From Actinomycetes bacterium (lineage in GTDB: Bacteria; Actinomycetota; Acidimicrobiia; Acidimicrobiales; RAAP-2): DNA of 59,339 nt. The translations under genes were made by a program, and so were the position numbers. Within the stretch, counting starts at the first letter, position 1. Each line of letters begins with the position of its first letter. Where the stretch lies: NCBI GenBank assembly GCA_021798955.1, contig JAJZBK010000017.1, positions 1 to 59,339 of the forward strand, in the 5' to 3' direction. Of the stretch, positions 1 to 7,603 are shown one piece after another. The notes below the pieces were generated by a model. That model did not search any database. It saw nothing but the letters and a program-made list of their open reading frames with translations, and was not told the DNA's origin.

Positions 1-2
1 AG

Positions 3-812
3 CCGTGTTCGTCGCGGGCCAACGGCGGGGCGTTCGGCGGCAAGACGGCCGGGGCTGCCGAGGCAGCCGCCCAGGAGCTGTGCGCCCGGAGCGGCTCGGC
101 AGTTCGGGTCGTGTGGTCGCGCGAAGACGTGGTGCGGCTCGGACCCAAGCGGCCGCCCGTCGCCGGAGCGGCACGTGCCGATGGCACCGGCGTCCTGCGG
201 GTGGCCGCACCGGCAGAGGGCGGGTGGTCCGAGGAGGCATGGGCCGACCTGGTCGCCGCCGTGGCGGCGGTCGCCCCCGGCCTGGCCCTGGAAGCGGTGC
301 CGGTCACCGGTCCCCCGCTGGCTCTGTCGCTGCGTGCTGCCGTGTGGGCCGAGGCGGCTGTGCTCGACCGGTGCGCCCGGACCGGCCGAACGACCGGTGC
401 ACCGGTGTTCGACCTTCCGGTGGCCGTGGAGGCGCCTGAAGGAGGTCGGGCCGTCGTGATGGCCCGGGCCGACGGGTCCTTCGACGTCGAGGTAGACGGT
501 GGCCCCGCCCTCGACGAGGTGGTCCTTCGCTCGTACGCCGTCGGGGCCGTCCACCAGGCCCTCGGCTGGGTCCGGTCGGAGGGTGTGGCTGTCGACGAGG
601 CTGGCGTGGTGCGCGACCTCACGGTGCGCTCGTTCGGCATCGTGCCGGCACGGGCCATGCCCGAGGTCACGGTGGTGGTGTCCGAGCGGGGCGCGGGGGA
701 CCCGGTGAACGCCTCGGACGCGGTCTTCGCCGCCACCGCCGCCGCTTGCTGGTTGGCCGACGGTCTGCCGCCGGCCTGGCCCACTCGGTCTGTGCGGCTC
801 GGGGGCACGTAA
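3..812 (+). CDS. Xanthine dehydrogenase/aldehyde oxidase-family molybdopterin subunit, C-terminal fragment
   Basis: The frame is open from the first bases of the window to TAA at 810-812, so only the last ~269 residues are present and the true start lies upstream. The fragment opens with SSRANGGAFGGK, the Gly-rich GAFGGK loop of molybdopterin-binding large subunits of the xanthine dehydrogenase/CO dehydrogenase family. A VVWSREDVVRLGPKRPP stretch follows, like the conserved '(W/S)RxE' segment of that family. The C-terminus (NASDAVFAATAAACWLADG) resembles the family's closing region. The enzyme would hydroxylate a purine, aldehyde or similar substrate using Mo-cofactor; the substrate cannot be told from this piece. 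The rest of the subunit and any FAD or Fe-S subunits would lie off the left edge. The family call is fairly secure; the specific function is not. Confidence 0.7.
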   Translation, partial: PCSSRANGGAFGGKTAGAAEAAAQELCARSGSAVRVVWSREDVVRLGPKRPPVAGAARADGTGVLRVAAPAEGGWSEEAWADLVAAVAAVAPGLALEAVPVTGPPLALSLRAAVWAEAAVLDRCARTGRTTGAPVFDLPVAVEAPEGGRAVVMARADGSFDVEVDGGPALDEVVLRSYAVGAVHQALGWVRSEGVAVDEAGVVRDLTVRSFGIVPARAMPEVTVVVSERGAGDPVNASDAVFAATAAACWLADGLPPAWPTRSVRLGGT

Positions 813-886
813 GCTCCCCGGACCATGGACCACTCCCGGACGATGGGCAACGTCTCCGACTCGCGCCACCAGCAGGTCCCCAACCG

Positions 887-1270
887 GTGAGCGCACCGAT
901 CGGGGCCTACCGTCCTGTGGTGGAGGCGGGCCCGTGGCTCATCTGCTCGGGTCAGCTGGGCTTTGCCCCCCACGCCATCGGGGGTGACACGGGCCCCCGG
1001 TTGGTCGAGGGTGCCGCGGCGCAGGTCACCCAGGCCCTCGAGGGTGCCCGCCGACTGCTCGCCGGGCACGGGGCAGGACTTGGGGACGTGGTGAAGACCA
1101 CGGTCTTCCTGGTCGACATGGACGACTTCACGGCCGTCGACCGGGCGTACGCCGCCTTCTTCGGTGACCACCGACCGGCCCGCTCGATGGTGGGGGTGGC
1201 CGCCCTGCCCCTTGGCGCCCGGGTCGAGGTCGAGGTGTGGGCGTACCGGACGGACCGGCAAGGAGCGTGA
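887..1270 (+). CDS. RidA/YjgF/YER057c-family protein
   Basis: A 127-residue protein, the normal length for RidA. RidA family members hydrolyse reactive enamine/imine intermediates released by PLP enzymes. Family features seen are IGAYRPVVEAGPWLICSGQLG near the N-terminus, the ALEGARRLLAGHGAGLGDVVKTTVFLVDM core, and RPARSMVGVAALPLGARVEVEVWA, which holds the conserved Arg and the terminal beta strands. The GTG at 887 places family homology right at the start; the frame is open further upstream but that part looks non-coding. It lies 75 bp downstream of the molybdenum hydroxylase fragment on the same strand. RidA proteins often accompany purine or amine catabolism, so co-function with that enzyme is possible but unproven. 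Confidence 0.85.
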   Translation: MSAPIGAYRPVVEAGPWLICSGQLGFAPHAIGGDTGPRLVEGAAAQVTQALEGARRLLAGHGAGLGDVVKTTVFLVDMDDFTAVDRAYAAFFGDHRPARSMVGVAALPLGARVEVEVWAYRTDRQGA

Positions 1271-1301
1271 CCGGGGGAGCGTCCCTGCGCCCCGATGCTG
1301 C

Positions 1302-1973
1302 TCAGGGTGACCACGGGGTCTGGCCGAAGCGGTAGCCGACGGACCGGACGGTCTGGATGAGGTGGGCGTGCTCCTCGCCGAGCTTCGCCCGGAGCCGACG
1401 AACGTGGACGTCGACGGTGCGGGCCCCGCCGTAGTACTCGTACCCCCAGACCCGGCTGAGGAGTGTCTCGCGGGTGAAGACCTTGCCGGGGCGAGAGGCG
1501 AGGAACCGCAGGAGCTCGTACTCCATGTAGGTGAGGTCGAGGGACCGCCCGTCGACGGCCGCCTGGTAGGTCTCGAGGTCGAGGACCAGCGGACCGTGGG
1601 TCACCAGGTCGCGGTGGACCTCTGTCCCGTGGCGGTGCAGGAGGAGGACGATCCGGAGGGCGAGCTCCTCCGTGCGGACCGGTTCGACACAGAGGTCGTC
1701 GAAGAGCTCCGCGCGCGTCTCGAGCTCGCCGAGGTGGGCAGCCGGCACTACGAGGAGGAGCGGGGCGCGGTGGACGTCGCGGGAGCGGAGGTGTCGGCAG
1801 AACGCGAAGGCACGGTCAGGGTCCCTTCCGATGGCCACCACCGCTCCGGCCCACCCACCCGCTGGCCCAGCGGCCTCGATGCCCGCCACGCTCCGCCACG
1901 CCAGGCCGGCGCGCTGGAGCGCCTCGGTCAGCGCCGTCGGAGGCGGATCGGGATAGCACAGGATCGGCTCCAT
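1302..1973 (-). CDS. glnR: GlnR-like OmpR-family orphan response regulator (nitrogen regulation)
   Basis: A 223-residue protein with an N-terminal receiver-like domain (about 1-115) and a C-terminal winged-helix DNA-binding domain (about 125-220). The DNA-binding part reads LTYMEYELLRFLASRPGKVF, VWGYEYYGGARTVDVHVRRL and TVRSVGYRF, very close to actinobacterial GlnR. The receiver is degenerate and I cannot place a convincing acidic phosphorylation pocket, which fits the orphan, kinase-independent GlnR type. No histidine kinase is adjacent. The gene lies 40 bp downstream of the type I glutamine synthetase on the same strand, so co-transcription is likely, and GlnR's classic targets are glutamine synthetase genes. 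A GlnR-like operator is visible upstream of glnII at 4803-4840. The family is certain; the exact orthology is inferred from motif and context. Confidence 0.8.
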   Translation of the reverse strand: MEPILCYPDPPPTALTEALQRAGLAWRSVAGIEAAGPAGGWAGAVVAIGRDPDRAFAFCRHLRSRDVHRAPLLLVVPAAHLGELETRAELFDDLCVEPVRTEELALRIVLLLHRHGTEVHRDLVTHGPLVLDLETYQAAVDGRSLDLTYMEYELLRFLASRPGKVFTRETLLSRVWGYEYYGGARTVDVHVRRLRAKLGEEHAHLIQTVRSVGYRFGQTPWSP

Positions 1974-2013
1974 GGCGGTGAGTGACCCTGTCTCCTCGGG
2001 TGGGACGGCAGTC

Positions 2014-3375
2014 CTAGAGGGACGGGAGGTAGCGGGTGAGCTCGAAGTGGCTCACGTGGGCCTTGTACGCGCTCCACTCCTCGCGTTTGTTGCGCAGGAA
2101 CCACTCGAAGACGTGCTCGCCGAGCGCCTCGGCGACGAGCGGAGACGACTCCATCTCCGCCAGGGCCTCGTGGAGGCTGCCGGGGAGGGGCCGGATGCCG
2201 GTGGCGGCCAGCTCGGACGGGCTGGCGTCGAAGAGGTTCCACTCGGCCTCGGGCGGGAGCTCGTAGCCTCCGGTGATGCCGGCGAGACCGGCGGCCAGCA
2301 CGACGGCGAACGCCAGGTAGGGATTGCAGGCGCTGTCGGGGGCTCGGTACTCGACACGAGCCGACTCGCCCCGGTGCGGCTTGATGACCGGGACGCGCAC
2401 CAGTGCCGACCGGTTGTTGCGGGCCCACGAGACGTGCACCGGTGCCTCGTAGCCGGCGACCAGGCGCTTGTAGGAGTTGACCCACTGGTTGGTCACGGCG
2501 GTGAGCTCGGCGGCATGGCGAAGGAGCCCGGCCACGAACTGCTCCCCCGTCTCGGAGAGCCCGGAGGGTCGCTCGGGACCGGCAAAGGCATTGGCGCCTT
2601 CACGGAACAGCGAGAGGTGGGTGTGCATGCCCGATCCCTGCACCCCCTCGAGGGGCTTGGGCATGAAGCTGGCGTGGACCCCGACCTGACGGGCGAGCTC
2701 CTTGACGACTTGCCGGACGGTCATGACGGTGTCGGCCATTGTCAGCGCGTCGGTGTAGCGCAGGTCGATCTCGTGCTGGCTCGGCGCGTCCTCGTGCTGC
2801 GCGTGCTCGACGGGGATGCCCATCTCCTCGAGCGTCAGCACCGTGCGCTGGCGAAGCTCGCTGGCCGGGTCGGCGGCCGTGAGCTCGAAGTAGGAGCCCG
2901 AGTCGAGGGCTCGTGGTACCTGGTCGCCCCCCGTGCTCGTCCCGTCGAAGTAGAAGTACTCGATCTCGGGGGCGGCGTAGAAGGAAAAGCCGGCAGCTCT
3001 GGCCCGGTCCAGGGCTCGTCGGAGCACGTGACGCGGACATCCTCCGAACGGCGTGCCGTCGAGGTTCACGATGTCGCAGACCACCCGGGCGACCGGAGCC
3101 CGGTTGTCGGGGTTGGTCCCGCCGTGGCCGTGCCAGGGCAGGATGTGGAACGTCGTGGGGTCCGGACGGGCCAGCACGTCGGACTCCTGCACCCGGCTGA
3201 AGCCGTCGATGGCCGAGCCGTCGAAGGTCATCCCCTCGCGCAGGGCGTTCTCGAGCTCGGCTGGCGTGATGCTGAAGGCTTTGGGCGTGCCCAGCACGTC
3301 GGTGAACCACAGCTGCACGAAGCGGATCCCACGCTCCTCGACGGTGCGGAGGACGTACTCCTGCTGGTTCTGCAT
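2014..3375 (-). CDS. glnA: Glutamine synthetase type I (alpha-like)
   Basis: A 453-residue glutamine synthetase making glutamine from glutamate, NH3 and ATP. The N-terminal beta-grasp (VQLWFTDVLGTPKAFSI, GMTFDGSAIDGF) is followed by the catalytic core with PEIEYFYF, the Asp/Glu metal-ligand region, GMHTHLSLF, KRLVAGYEAPVHVSWARNN and RVEYRAPDSACNPYLAFA. It is shorter than GSI-beta (about 470) and lacks the 25-residue insert. Where GSI-beta has the adenylylated tyrosine (NLYD), this protein has NLFD, so it should not be controlled by GlnE adenylylation. The ATG has GGAG 8 nt upstream. It is followed by the GlnR-like gene, and a strong hairpin at 3483-3520 separates it from glnII upstream. It may be a true GS or one of the GlnA-like paralogues acting on other amines; the conserved active site favours GS. 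Confidence 0.9.
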   Translation of the reverse strand: MQNQQEYVLRTVEERGIRFVQLWFTDVLGTPKAFSITPAELENALREGMTFDGSAIDGFSRVQESDVLARPDPTTFHILPWHGHGGTNPDNRAPVARVVCDIVNLDGTPFGGCPRHVLRRALDRARAAGFSFYAAPEIEYFYFDGTSTGGDQVPRALDSGSYFELTAADPASELRQRTVLTLEEMGIPVEHAQHEDAPSQHEIDLRYTDALTMADTVMTVRQVVKELARQVGVHASFMPKPLEGVQGSGMHTHLSLFREGANAFAGPERPSGLSETGEQFVAGLLRHAAELTAVTNQWVNSYKRLVAGYEAPVHVSWARNNRSALVRVPVIKPHRGESARVEYRAPDSACNPYLAFAVVLAAGLAGITGGYELPPEAEWNLFDASPSELAATGIRPLPGSLHEALAEMESSPLVAEALGEHVFEWFLRNKREEWSAYKAHVSHFELTRYLPSL

Positions 3376-3482
3376 GGTGGTGGCTCCGGTCTAGATGGGT
3401 GGAGACGCCGGTCCGTCCGGGCCATTGGACGGCGACCGGCCCTCCAAGCGCAGGGGGTCGAGGGCGCTATACGCACCGCAGC

Positions 3483-3520
3483 GGTCACGAGCCGGGCCCG
3501 AGGGGACCCGGCTCGTGACC
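3483..3520. terminator. 14-bp perfect inverted repeat between glnII and glnA
   Basis: The arms at 3483-3496 and 3507-3520 are perfect reverse complements (GGTCACGAGCCGGG) around a 10-nt loop. The hairpin lies about 118 bp past the glnII stop and 108 bp before the glnA start, reading on the minus strand. There is no T-tract, as is usual for actinobacterial hairpin terminators. It may end glnII transcription or attenuate read-through into glnA. Confidence 0.5.
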
Positions 3521-3637
3521 GGTGACGGTTGGGGCCCGGCGCCACGCCACACCACGCTGTCCGTCGCCTGCAGCCGTGGCGCGTCGCGGCGCGTCACCTC
3601 GTCGCGCACGGCCCACCGAGCCGGTGTGCGCTCCGGT

Positions 3638-4648
3638 TCAGCGGGACGCGGCGTCGCCGCACACCGTCTCGACGAGGAGGCGGCTGACCACGTAGGGGTC
3701 CATGTTGGCGTTGGGCCGTCGGTCCTCGATCCAGCCCTTCTTCTCCTTGGCCACGCCCCACGGGATGCGGATCGACGCGCCCCGGTCGGACGTCCCGTAG
3801 CTGAACTGCGAGTAGTGGGCGGTCTCGTGGGCGCCGGTCAGGCGGCTCTCGATCCCCACGCCGTAGTTCGAGACGTGCTCTTCGACCCGCTTGCCCAGCG
3901 CCTCGCAGCCGGCGATGATGGCGTCCCAACCACCCTCCTCGCGCATGGCCTTGGTGGAGAAGTTGGTGTGGGCACCGGCACCGTTCCAGTCACCGAGGAT
4001 CGGCTTCGGCTCGAGCGTGGCGTAGACCCCGAAGTCCTCGGCGATCCGGAAGAGCAGCCAGCGGGCCACCCACAGCTGGTCGCCGATGAGCGGTGGCGGC
4101 AGGACGCCGACCTGGAACTCCCACTGGCCCATCATGACCTCGGCGTTGGTGCCTTCGATGGCCAGCCCCGCCCGGATGCACGCAGCAGTGTGCCGCTCGA
4201 CGATCTCCCGGCCGGGCATCTTGTCGCCGCCGACGCCGCAGTAGTAGGGCCCCTGGGGAGCCGGGAAGCCCATCTCAGGCCAGCCGAGGGGGCGTCCGTC
4301 CTTGAAGAACGTGTACTCCTGCTCGATGCCGAACAGCGGCTCGTCGGCGGCGTAGCGCTCGGCCATCTCCACACAGGCCGCCCGGGTGTTGGTCGGGTGC
4401 GGGGTGAAGTCGGTGAGGAGCACCTCGCACATCACCAATTTGTCGTTGGGACCCCGGAGCGGGTCCGGGCAGGTGAACACCGGACGCAGCACGCAGTCCG
4501 AGTCGTTGCCGGTGGCCTGGTTGGTGCTCGAGCCGTCGAACCCCCAGATGCCCGGCTCCTTGCCGTCGGCGATGACCTTCGTCTTGCTCCGGAGGAGCGG
4601 GGAAGGCTCCGTCCCGTCGATCCAGATGTATTCCGCTTGGTACGGCAC
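3638..4648 (-). CDS. glnII: Glutamine synthetase type II (eukaryote-type)
   Basis: A 336-residue protein, the length of bacterial GSII (about 340 in Streptomyces). It makes glutamine like GSI but belongs to the separate eukaryote-type decameric family. Diagnostic stretches are IWGFDGSSTNQATG, the metal-site Glu in LFGIEQEYTFF, QWEFQVG, PKPILGDWNGAGAHTNFSTK and YGTSDRGASIRIP. The GTG at 4648 is chosen because AAGGAG sits 5 nt upstream and the protein then begins VPYQAEYIWIDG as in homologues; the open frame upstream to 4834 is low-complexity. The upstream region carries an 11-bp-periodic GlnR-like array, which suggests nitrogen control by the neighbouring GlnR-like regulator. Confidence 0.95.
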   Translation of the reverse strand: MPYQAEYIWIDGTEPSPLLRSKTKVIADGKEPGIWGFDGSSTNQATGNDSDCVLRPVFTCPDPLRGPNDKLVMCEVLLTDFTPHPTNTRAACVEMAERYAADEPLFGIEQEYTFFKDGRPLGWPEMGFPAPQGPYYCGVGGDKMPGREIVERHTAACIRAGLAIEGTNAEVMMGQWEFQVGVLPPPLIGDQLWVARWLLFRIAEDFGVYATLEPKPILGDWNGAGAHTNFSTKAMREEGGWDAIIAGCEALGKRVEEHVSNYGVGIESRLTGAHETAHYSQFSYGTSDRGASIRIPWGVAKEKKGWIEDRRPNANMDPYVVSRLLVETVCGDAASR

Positions 4649-4802
4649 TCGCACTCCTTGTCGCTGCGGGGCTTGGCCTGCCGGGTCTTCGGTGGTGCCG
4701 TCCGCGCCCGGCGAGCCGTTCCGGTTGGCGGTTCCGTGCCCTTCGGCACGCCGCTCCGGCCGTCCAGGCCAAGACGTCCGACGACCACCCTGCCAGAAGG
4801 CC

Positions 4803-4840
4803 GTTTCGCCGCTGTTTCGCCCGTGTGAACACACGATGAA
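4803..4840 (-). promoter_or_regulatory. Candidate GlnR operator upstream of glnII (four half-sites, 11-bp period)
   Basis: Reading on the glnII strand there are four 5-mers separated by exactly 6 nt: TTCAT (4836-4840), TTCAC (4825-4829), GAAAC (4814-4818) and GAAAC (4803-4807). The known actinobacterial GlnR consensus is gTnAC-n6-GaAAC repeated at 11 bp, so the two GAAAC boxes match exactly and TTCAC matches four of five positions. The innermost box is about 155 bp upstream of the glnII GTG. A GlnR-like protein is encoded about 2.7 kb away. The match is direct; binding is inferred. Confidence 0.6.
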
Positions 4841-5003
4841 CGGCAGGTCCGACGCCTTCTGGCACCGGTCACGGTACCCCTCTTGGGGACCAGGTGCCCA
4901 CCGGAGGGCCGGCCCACTCCCCGGCCCGCTCCGAGGATGGTCGAGACGGGCCGGCCCACGGTGGTGGGACCCCCGGGAGCCGAAGAGGGCTCGACGAGCC
5001 CAC

Positions 5004-5009
5004 TACGCT
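5004..5009 (+). promoter_or_regulatory. TACGCT -10-like hexamer before nadE
   Basis: It matches the actinobacterial TANNNT -10 and lies 6 nt before the nadE ATG, a spacing that would place the transcript start at or next to the start codon (leaderless). No ribosome-binding site precedes the ATG. Confidence 0.5.
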
Positions 5010-5015
5010 GTGCCG

Positions 5016-6884
5016 ATGGCCCGACTGCGGCTGGCCATCTGCCAGATCGACACCGTGGTCGGGGACCTCTGGGGCAACGCCGCCCGGGTGCTCGACGCCC
5101 TGTCGTCCGCCGAGTCGGCCGGAGCCGAGGTGGCGGTCTTCCCCGAGCTGGCCGTCACCGGTTATCCCCCCGAGGACCTGCTCGAACGACCCGCCTTCGT
5201 GGCGGACAACCTGGCCGCGCTCGAGCACGTCGCTGCTCGGAGCGGGTCGTGCGCCGCCGTGGTGGGCCATGTCGCCCGGCGTCCCGACGGCCGGCTCGTC
5301 AATGCCGCGACCCTCTGCCGCGACGGTTCGGTGGTGGCCTCCTACGCCAAACGCCTCCTCCCCAACTACGGCGTCTTCGACGAGCAACGGTGGTTCGTGC
5401 CGGGCGAGGGTCCGCCCGAGCTCGTCGAGGTCACCGGCGTCCCCACCGCGTTGAGCGTCTGCGAGGACATCTGGTTGGACGGGGGCCCGGTCCACGCCCA
5501 GGCGGAGGCAGGGGCGCGGCTCGTCCTCAGTCTCAACGCCTCGCCCTACTCGATCGGTCGCCAGGGCGAGCGGCTCGAGGTGGTGCGCCGACGGGCGGTG
5601 GCGACCGGGTGCGTCGTCGCCTATGCCAACCAGGTCGGCGGCCAGGACGAGCTGGTCTTCGACGGGGGATCGCTCGTCGTCGACCCGACGGGGTCGCTCG
5701 TGGCTTCGGCACCACTGTTCGAGGAGGCCGTCCTCGTCGCAGACGTCGAGCTCCCAGACGTCGAGCTCCCCGGGCGGCTCCCCCGTCCCCCGTCGCCTGC
5801 TTCCCGACCCGGCCCGACGCCCGGCCGGGTCCAGCTCCCGTCCCCCGGCCGGGTCCGCTCGGAGGACACCCGGGTCGCGGCCGCCGTCGGGGACGGCCTG
5901 GCTCGTGCCCTGCCGCCATCACTCCCGCCCGTGGTCACTGGCGTCGCGGCCACCCTCGACGCCGACGCCGAGGTCTACCGTGCCCTCGTGGTCGGGACCG
6001 CCGACTACCTGGGCAAGAACGGCTTCCGTGATGCCGTCGTCGGGCTGTCGGGGGGCATCGACTCGTCCCTGGTGGCCACCGTCGCCGTCGACGCCCTCGG
6101 GGCAGACCATGTCCACGGGGTCACGATGCCGTCGCGCTACTCGTCGGCTGGGTCGGTGGACGACGCCCGGGCCCTGTCGGAGAACCTCGGCATCGCGTGT
6201 GCCACCGTGCCCATCGAGGCCGTGCACGTCGCGCTGGCCGACACCCTGGCACCGGTCCTCCACGGCGTCCCGACGGGGTTGACCGACGAGAACCTGCAAT
6301 CGCGTATCCGGGGCGTCCTGCTCATGGCGATGTCGAACGCGAACGGGTGGATCGTGCTCACCACCGGCAACAAGAGCGAGATGGCCACGGGCTACTCGAC
6401 GCTGTACGGGGACTCCGCTGGTGGCTTCGCGGTCATCAAGGACGTGCCGAAGACGCTCGTCTACCGGTTGTGCCGCTACCGCAACCGGGTGGCCGGACGC
6501 CCGCTCGTGCCCGAGACGGTCCTCGACAAGGCGCCCTCGGCCGAGCTCCGCCCCGACCAGCGCGACGCCGACTCGCTCCCGCCCTACGACGTGCTCGACC
6601 CGGTGCTGGCCGGTTACGTCGAACGCGACCGGTCGGCCGAGGACCTGGTCGCCGCCGGGTTCGACCGCGACGTCGTCGAGCAGGTCGTCCGCCTGGTCGA
6701 CCGGGCCGAGTACAAGCGCCGGCAGACGCCGCCCGGCGTCCGCGTCACCACGAAGGCCTTCGGCAAGGACCGCCGGATGCCGATCACCAACCGGTACGGC
6801 GCCGCTTCCCGGGGGCAGACGGGAGGCGGCGCCGCTGTGGGCGCCAGGTCCGGCGAGCCGGAGGCGGAGGCCCCGGGTGCCTGA
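5016..6884 (+). CDS. nadE: Glutamine-dependent NAD+ synthetase
   Basis: A 622-residue two-domain enzyme that amidates nicotinate adenine dinucleotide to NAD+ using glutamine. The N-terminal nitrilase-type glutaminase (about 1-270) shows the Glu of PELAVTGYPPEDLLER, the Lys of YAKRLLPNYGVFDE and the catalytic Cys of LSVCEDIWLDGGP. The C-terminal synthetase (about 310-590) has the PP-loop GLSGGIDSSLVATVA, then TTGNKSEMATGYSTLYGDSAGG and TTKAFGKDRRMPITN. A low-complexity Pro/Arg linker joins the two domains. The ATG at 5016 is the natural start because the domain begins MARLRLAICQIDTVVGD. A TACGCT hexamer 6 nt upstream suggests a leaderless message. It completes the NAD pathway whose early steps (nadB, nadC) lie at 31.6-34.4 kb. 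Confidence 0.97.
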   Translation: MARLRLAICQIDTVVGDLWGNAARVLDALSSAESAGAEVAVFPELAVTGYPPEDLLERPAFVADNLAALEHVAARSGSCAAVVGHVARRPDGRLVNAATLCRDGSVVASYAKRLLPNYGVFDEQRWFVPGEGPPELVEVTGVPTALSVCEDIWLDGGPVHAQAEAGARLVLSLNASPYSIGRQGERLEVVRRRAVATGCVVAYANQVGGQDELVFDGGSLVVDPTGSLVASAPLFEEAVLVADVELPDVELPGRLPRPPSPASRPGPTPGRVQLPSPGRVRSEDTRVAAAVGDGLARALPPSLPPVVTGVAATLDADAEVYRALVVGTADYLGKNGFRDAVVGLSGGIDSSLVATVAVDALGADHVHGVTMPSRYSSAGSVDDARALSENLGIACATVPIEAVHVALADTLAPVLHGVPTGLTDENLQSRIRGVLLMAMSNANGWIVLTTGNKSEMATGYSTLYGDSAGGFAVIKDVPKTLVYRLCRYRNRVAGRPLVPETVLDKAPSAELRPDQRDADSLPPYDVLDPVLAGYVERDRSAEDLVAAGFDRDVVEQVVRLVDRAEYKRRQTPPGVRVTTKAFGKDRRMPITNRYGAASRGQTGGGAAVGARSGEPEAEAPGA

Positions 6885-7488
6885 CCGTCTTCCCAGGACC
6901 GGTCAGCCGACTGCGCTCTCGCTCGGCCGGTCGGCGGAGCTCGTCGGCGCCTACCGCTGGGTCGAGCTCGCCCTCTTCCGCGCCCTCGGCGAGTGGTCGA
7001 CAGCCGACCCGCTGCCCGAGGTCCAGCTCGTCTTGGCGGAACAGAGTGCCCGGCACGGGTGGCACGCCGAGCTGTGGGCGGACCGCCTCCCCGTCCTCGA
7101 CGGCCTCGATCCCGACGCCCTCACGGCCCCTCCCGGCCCGGCTGCCTCGGTGCTGGCCGTCCTGGTCGGCACCGAGGCGGACGAGGCGCTCCCTGGTGTC
7201 CTGCCCCGCCTGGTCGGCTTGTTCCGGGTCGTCCTGCCCCGCCTGGTCATCTCCTACCGCGACCACCTGGCCCGGACCGTCCCGGCGACCGACGGACCGA
7301 CGGCACGCGCCCTCAGACTGGTCCTCGCCGACGAGGAGGAGGACTGGCGCACCGGTGAGCGTCTCGTCCAGCGGCTGCTGTCGCGTCCGCACGACGTCGA
7401 GGCCGCCGCGGGGGCCTTCGCACGGCTCGAGGGTGTCGCCGTGGCAGCGGGCCTCCGGACCGGTCTCGTCACCCTCCCCGACGCCTGA
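6877..7488 (+). CDS. Ferritin-like helical protein of unknown function
   Basis: A 203-residue, mostly helical protein not assigned to a named family. GTG 6877 overlaps the end of nadE by 8 bp in another frame, so the two are probably co-transcribed. A first helix carries Glu in AYRWVELALFRAL. A second, LAEQSARHGWHAELWADRL, has an ExxxH motif plus further His/Glu. Two later helices (LVISYRDHLART and LADEEEDWRTGERLV) add Tyr, His and acidic residues. This Glu/ExxxH spacing recalls ferritin-like di-iron four-helix bundles, but not all ligands can be assigned, so fold and metal binding are inferences. No signal peptide or membrane segment is seen. Confidence 0.65.
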   Translation: MPDRLPRTGQPTALSLGRSAELVGAYRWVELALFRALGEWSTADPLPEVQLVLAEQSARHGWHAELWADRLPVLDGLDPDALTAPPGPAASVLAVLVGTEADEALPGVLPRLVGLFRVVLPRLVISYRDHLARTVPATDGPTARALRLVLADEEEDWRTGERLVQRLLSRPHDVEAAAGAFARLEGVAVAAGLRTGLVTLPDA

Positions 7489-7603
7489 GCTGCGGTCGGC
7501 GCGGGCCTCCGCCGGCGTTGGCTCAACGGTGCGCCACCACCTCGGCCGGCCGCTTCGCCCGACCGGTGAGGGCTGGAGGACTTGACGAGTCCGGTAAACT
7601 TCG

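Larger units (their letters stand above)
4649..5015. other. Divergent regulatory region between glnII and nadE
   Basis: No gene is supported in these 367 bp; the open frames are extensions of the flanking genes. The region holds the GlnR-like half-site array (4803-4840) reading toward glnII, and a TACGCT hexamer (5004-5009) just before the nadE start. Confidence 0.6.

Noticed and set aside
1972-3525. 517-codon plus-strand frame opposite the type I glutamine synthetase
   Set aside because: Antisense to a clear enzyme; composition is that of a GC-rich shadow frame.
7582-7600. TTGACG and TAAACT as a promoter pair for the sigma factor gene
   Set aside because: The two boxes are only 7 bp apart, which cannot work as a -35/-10 pair.
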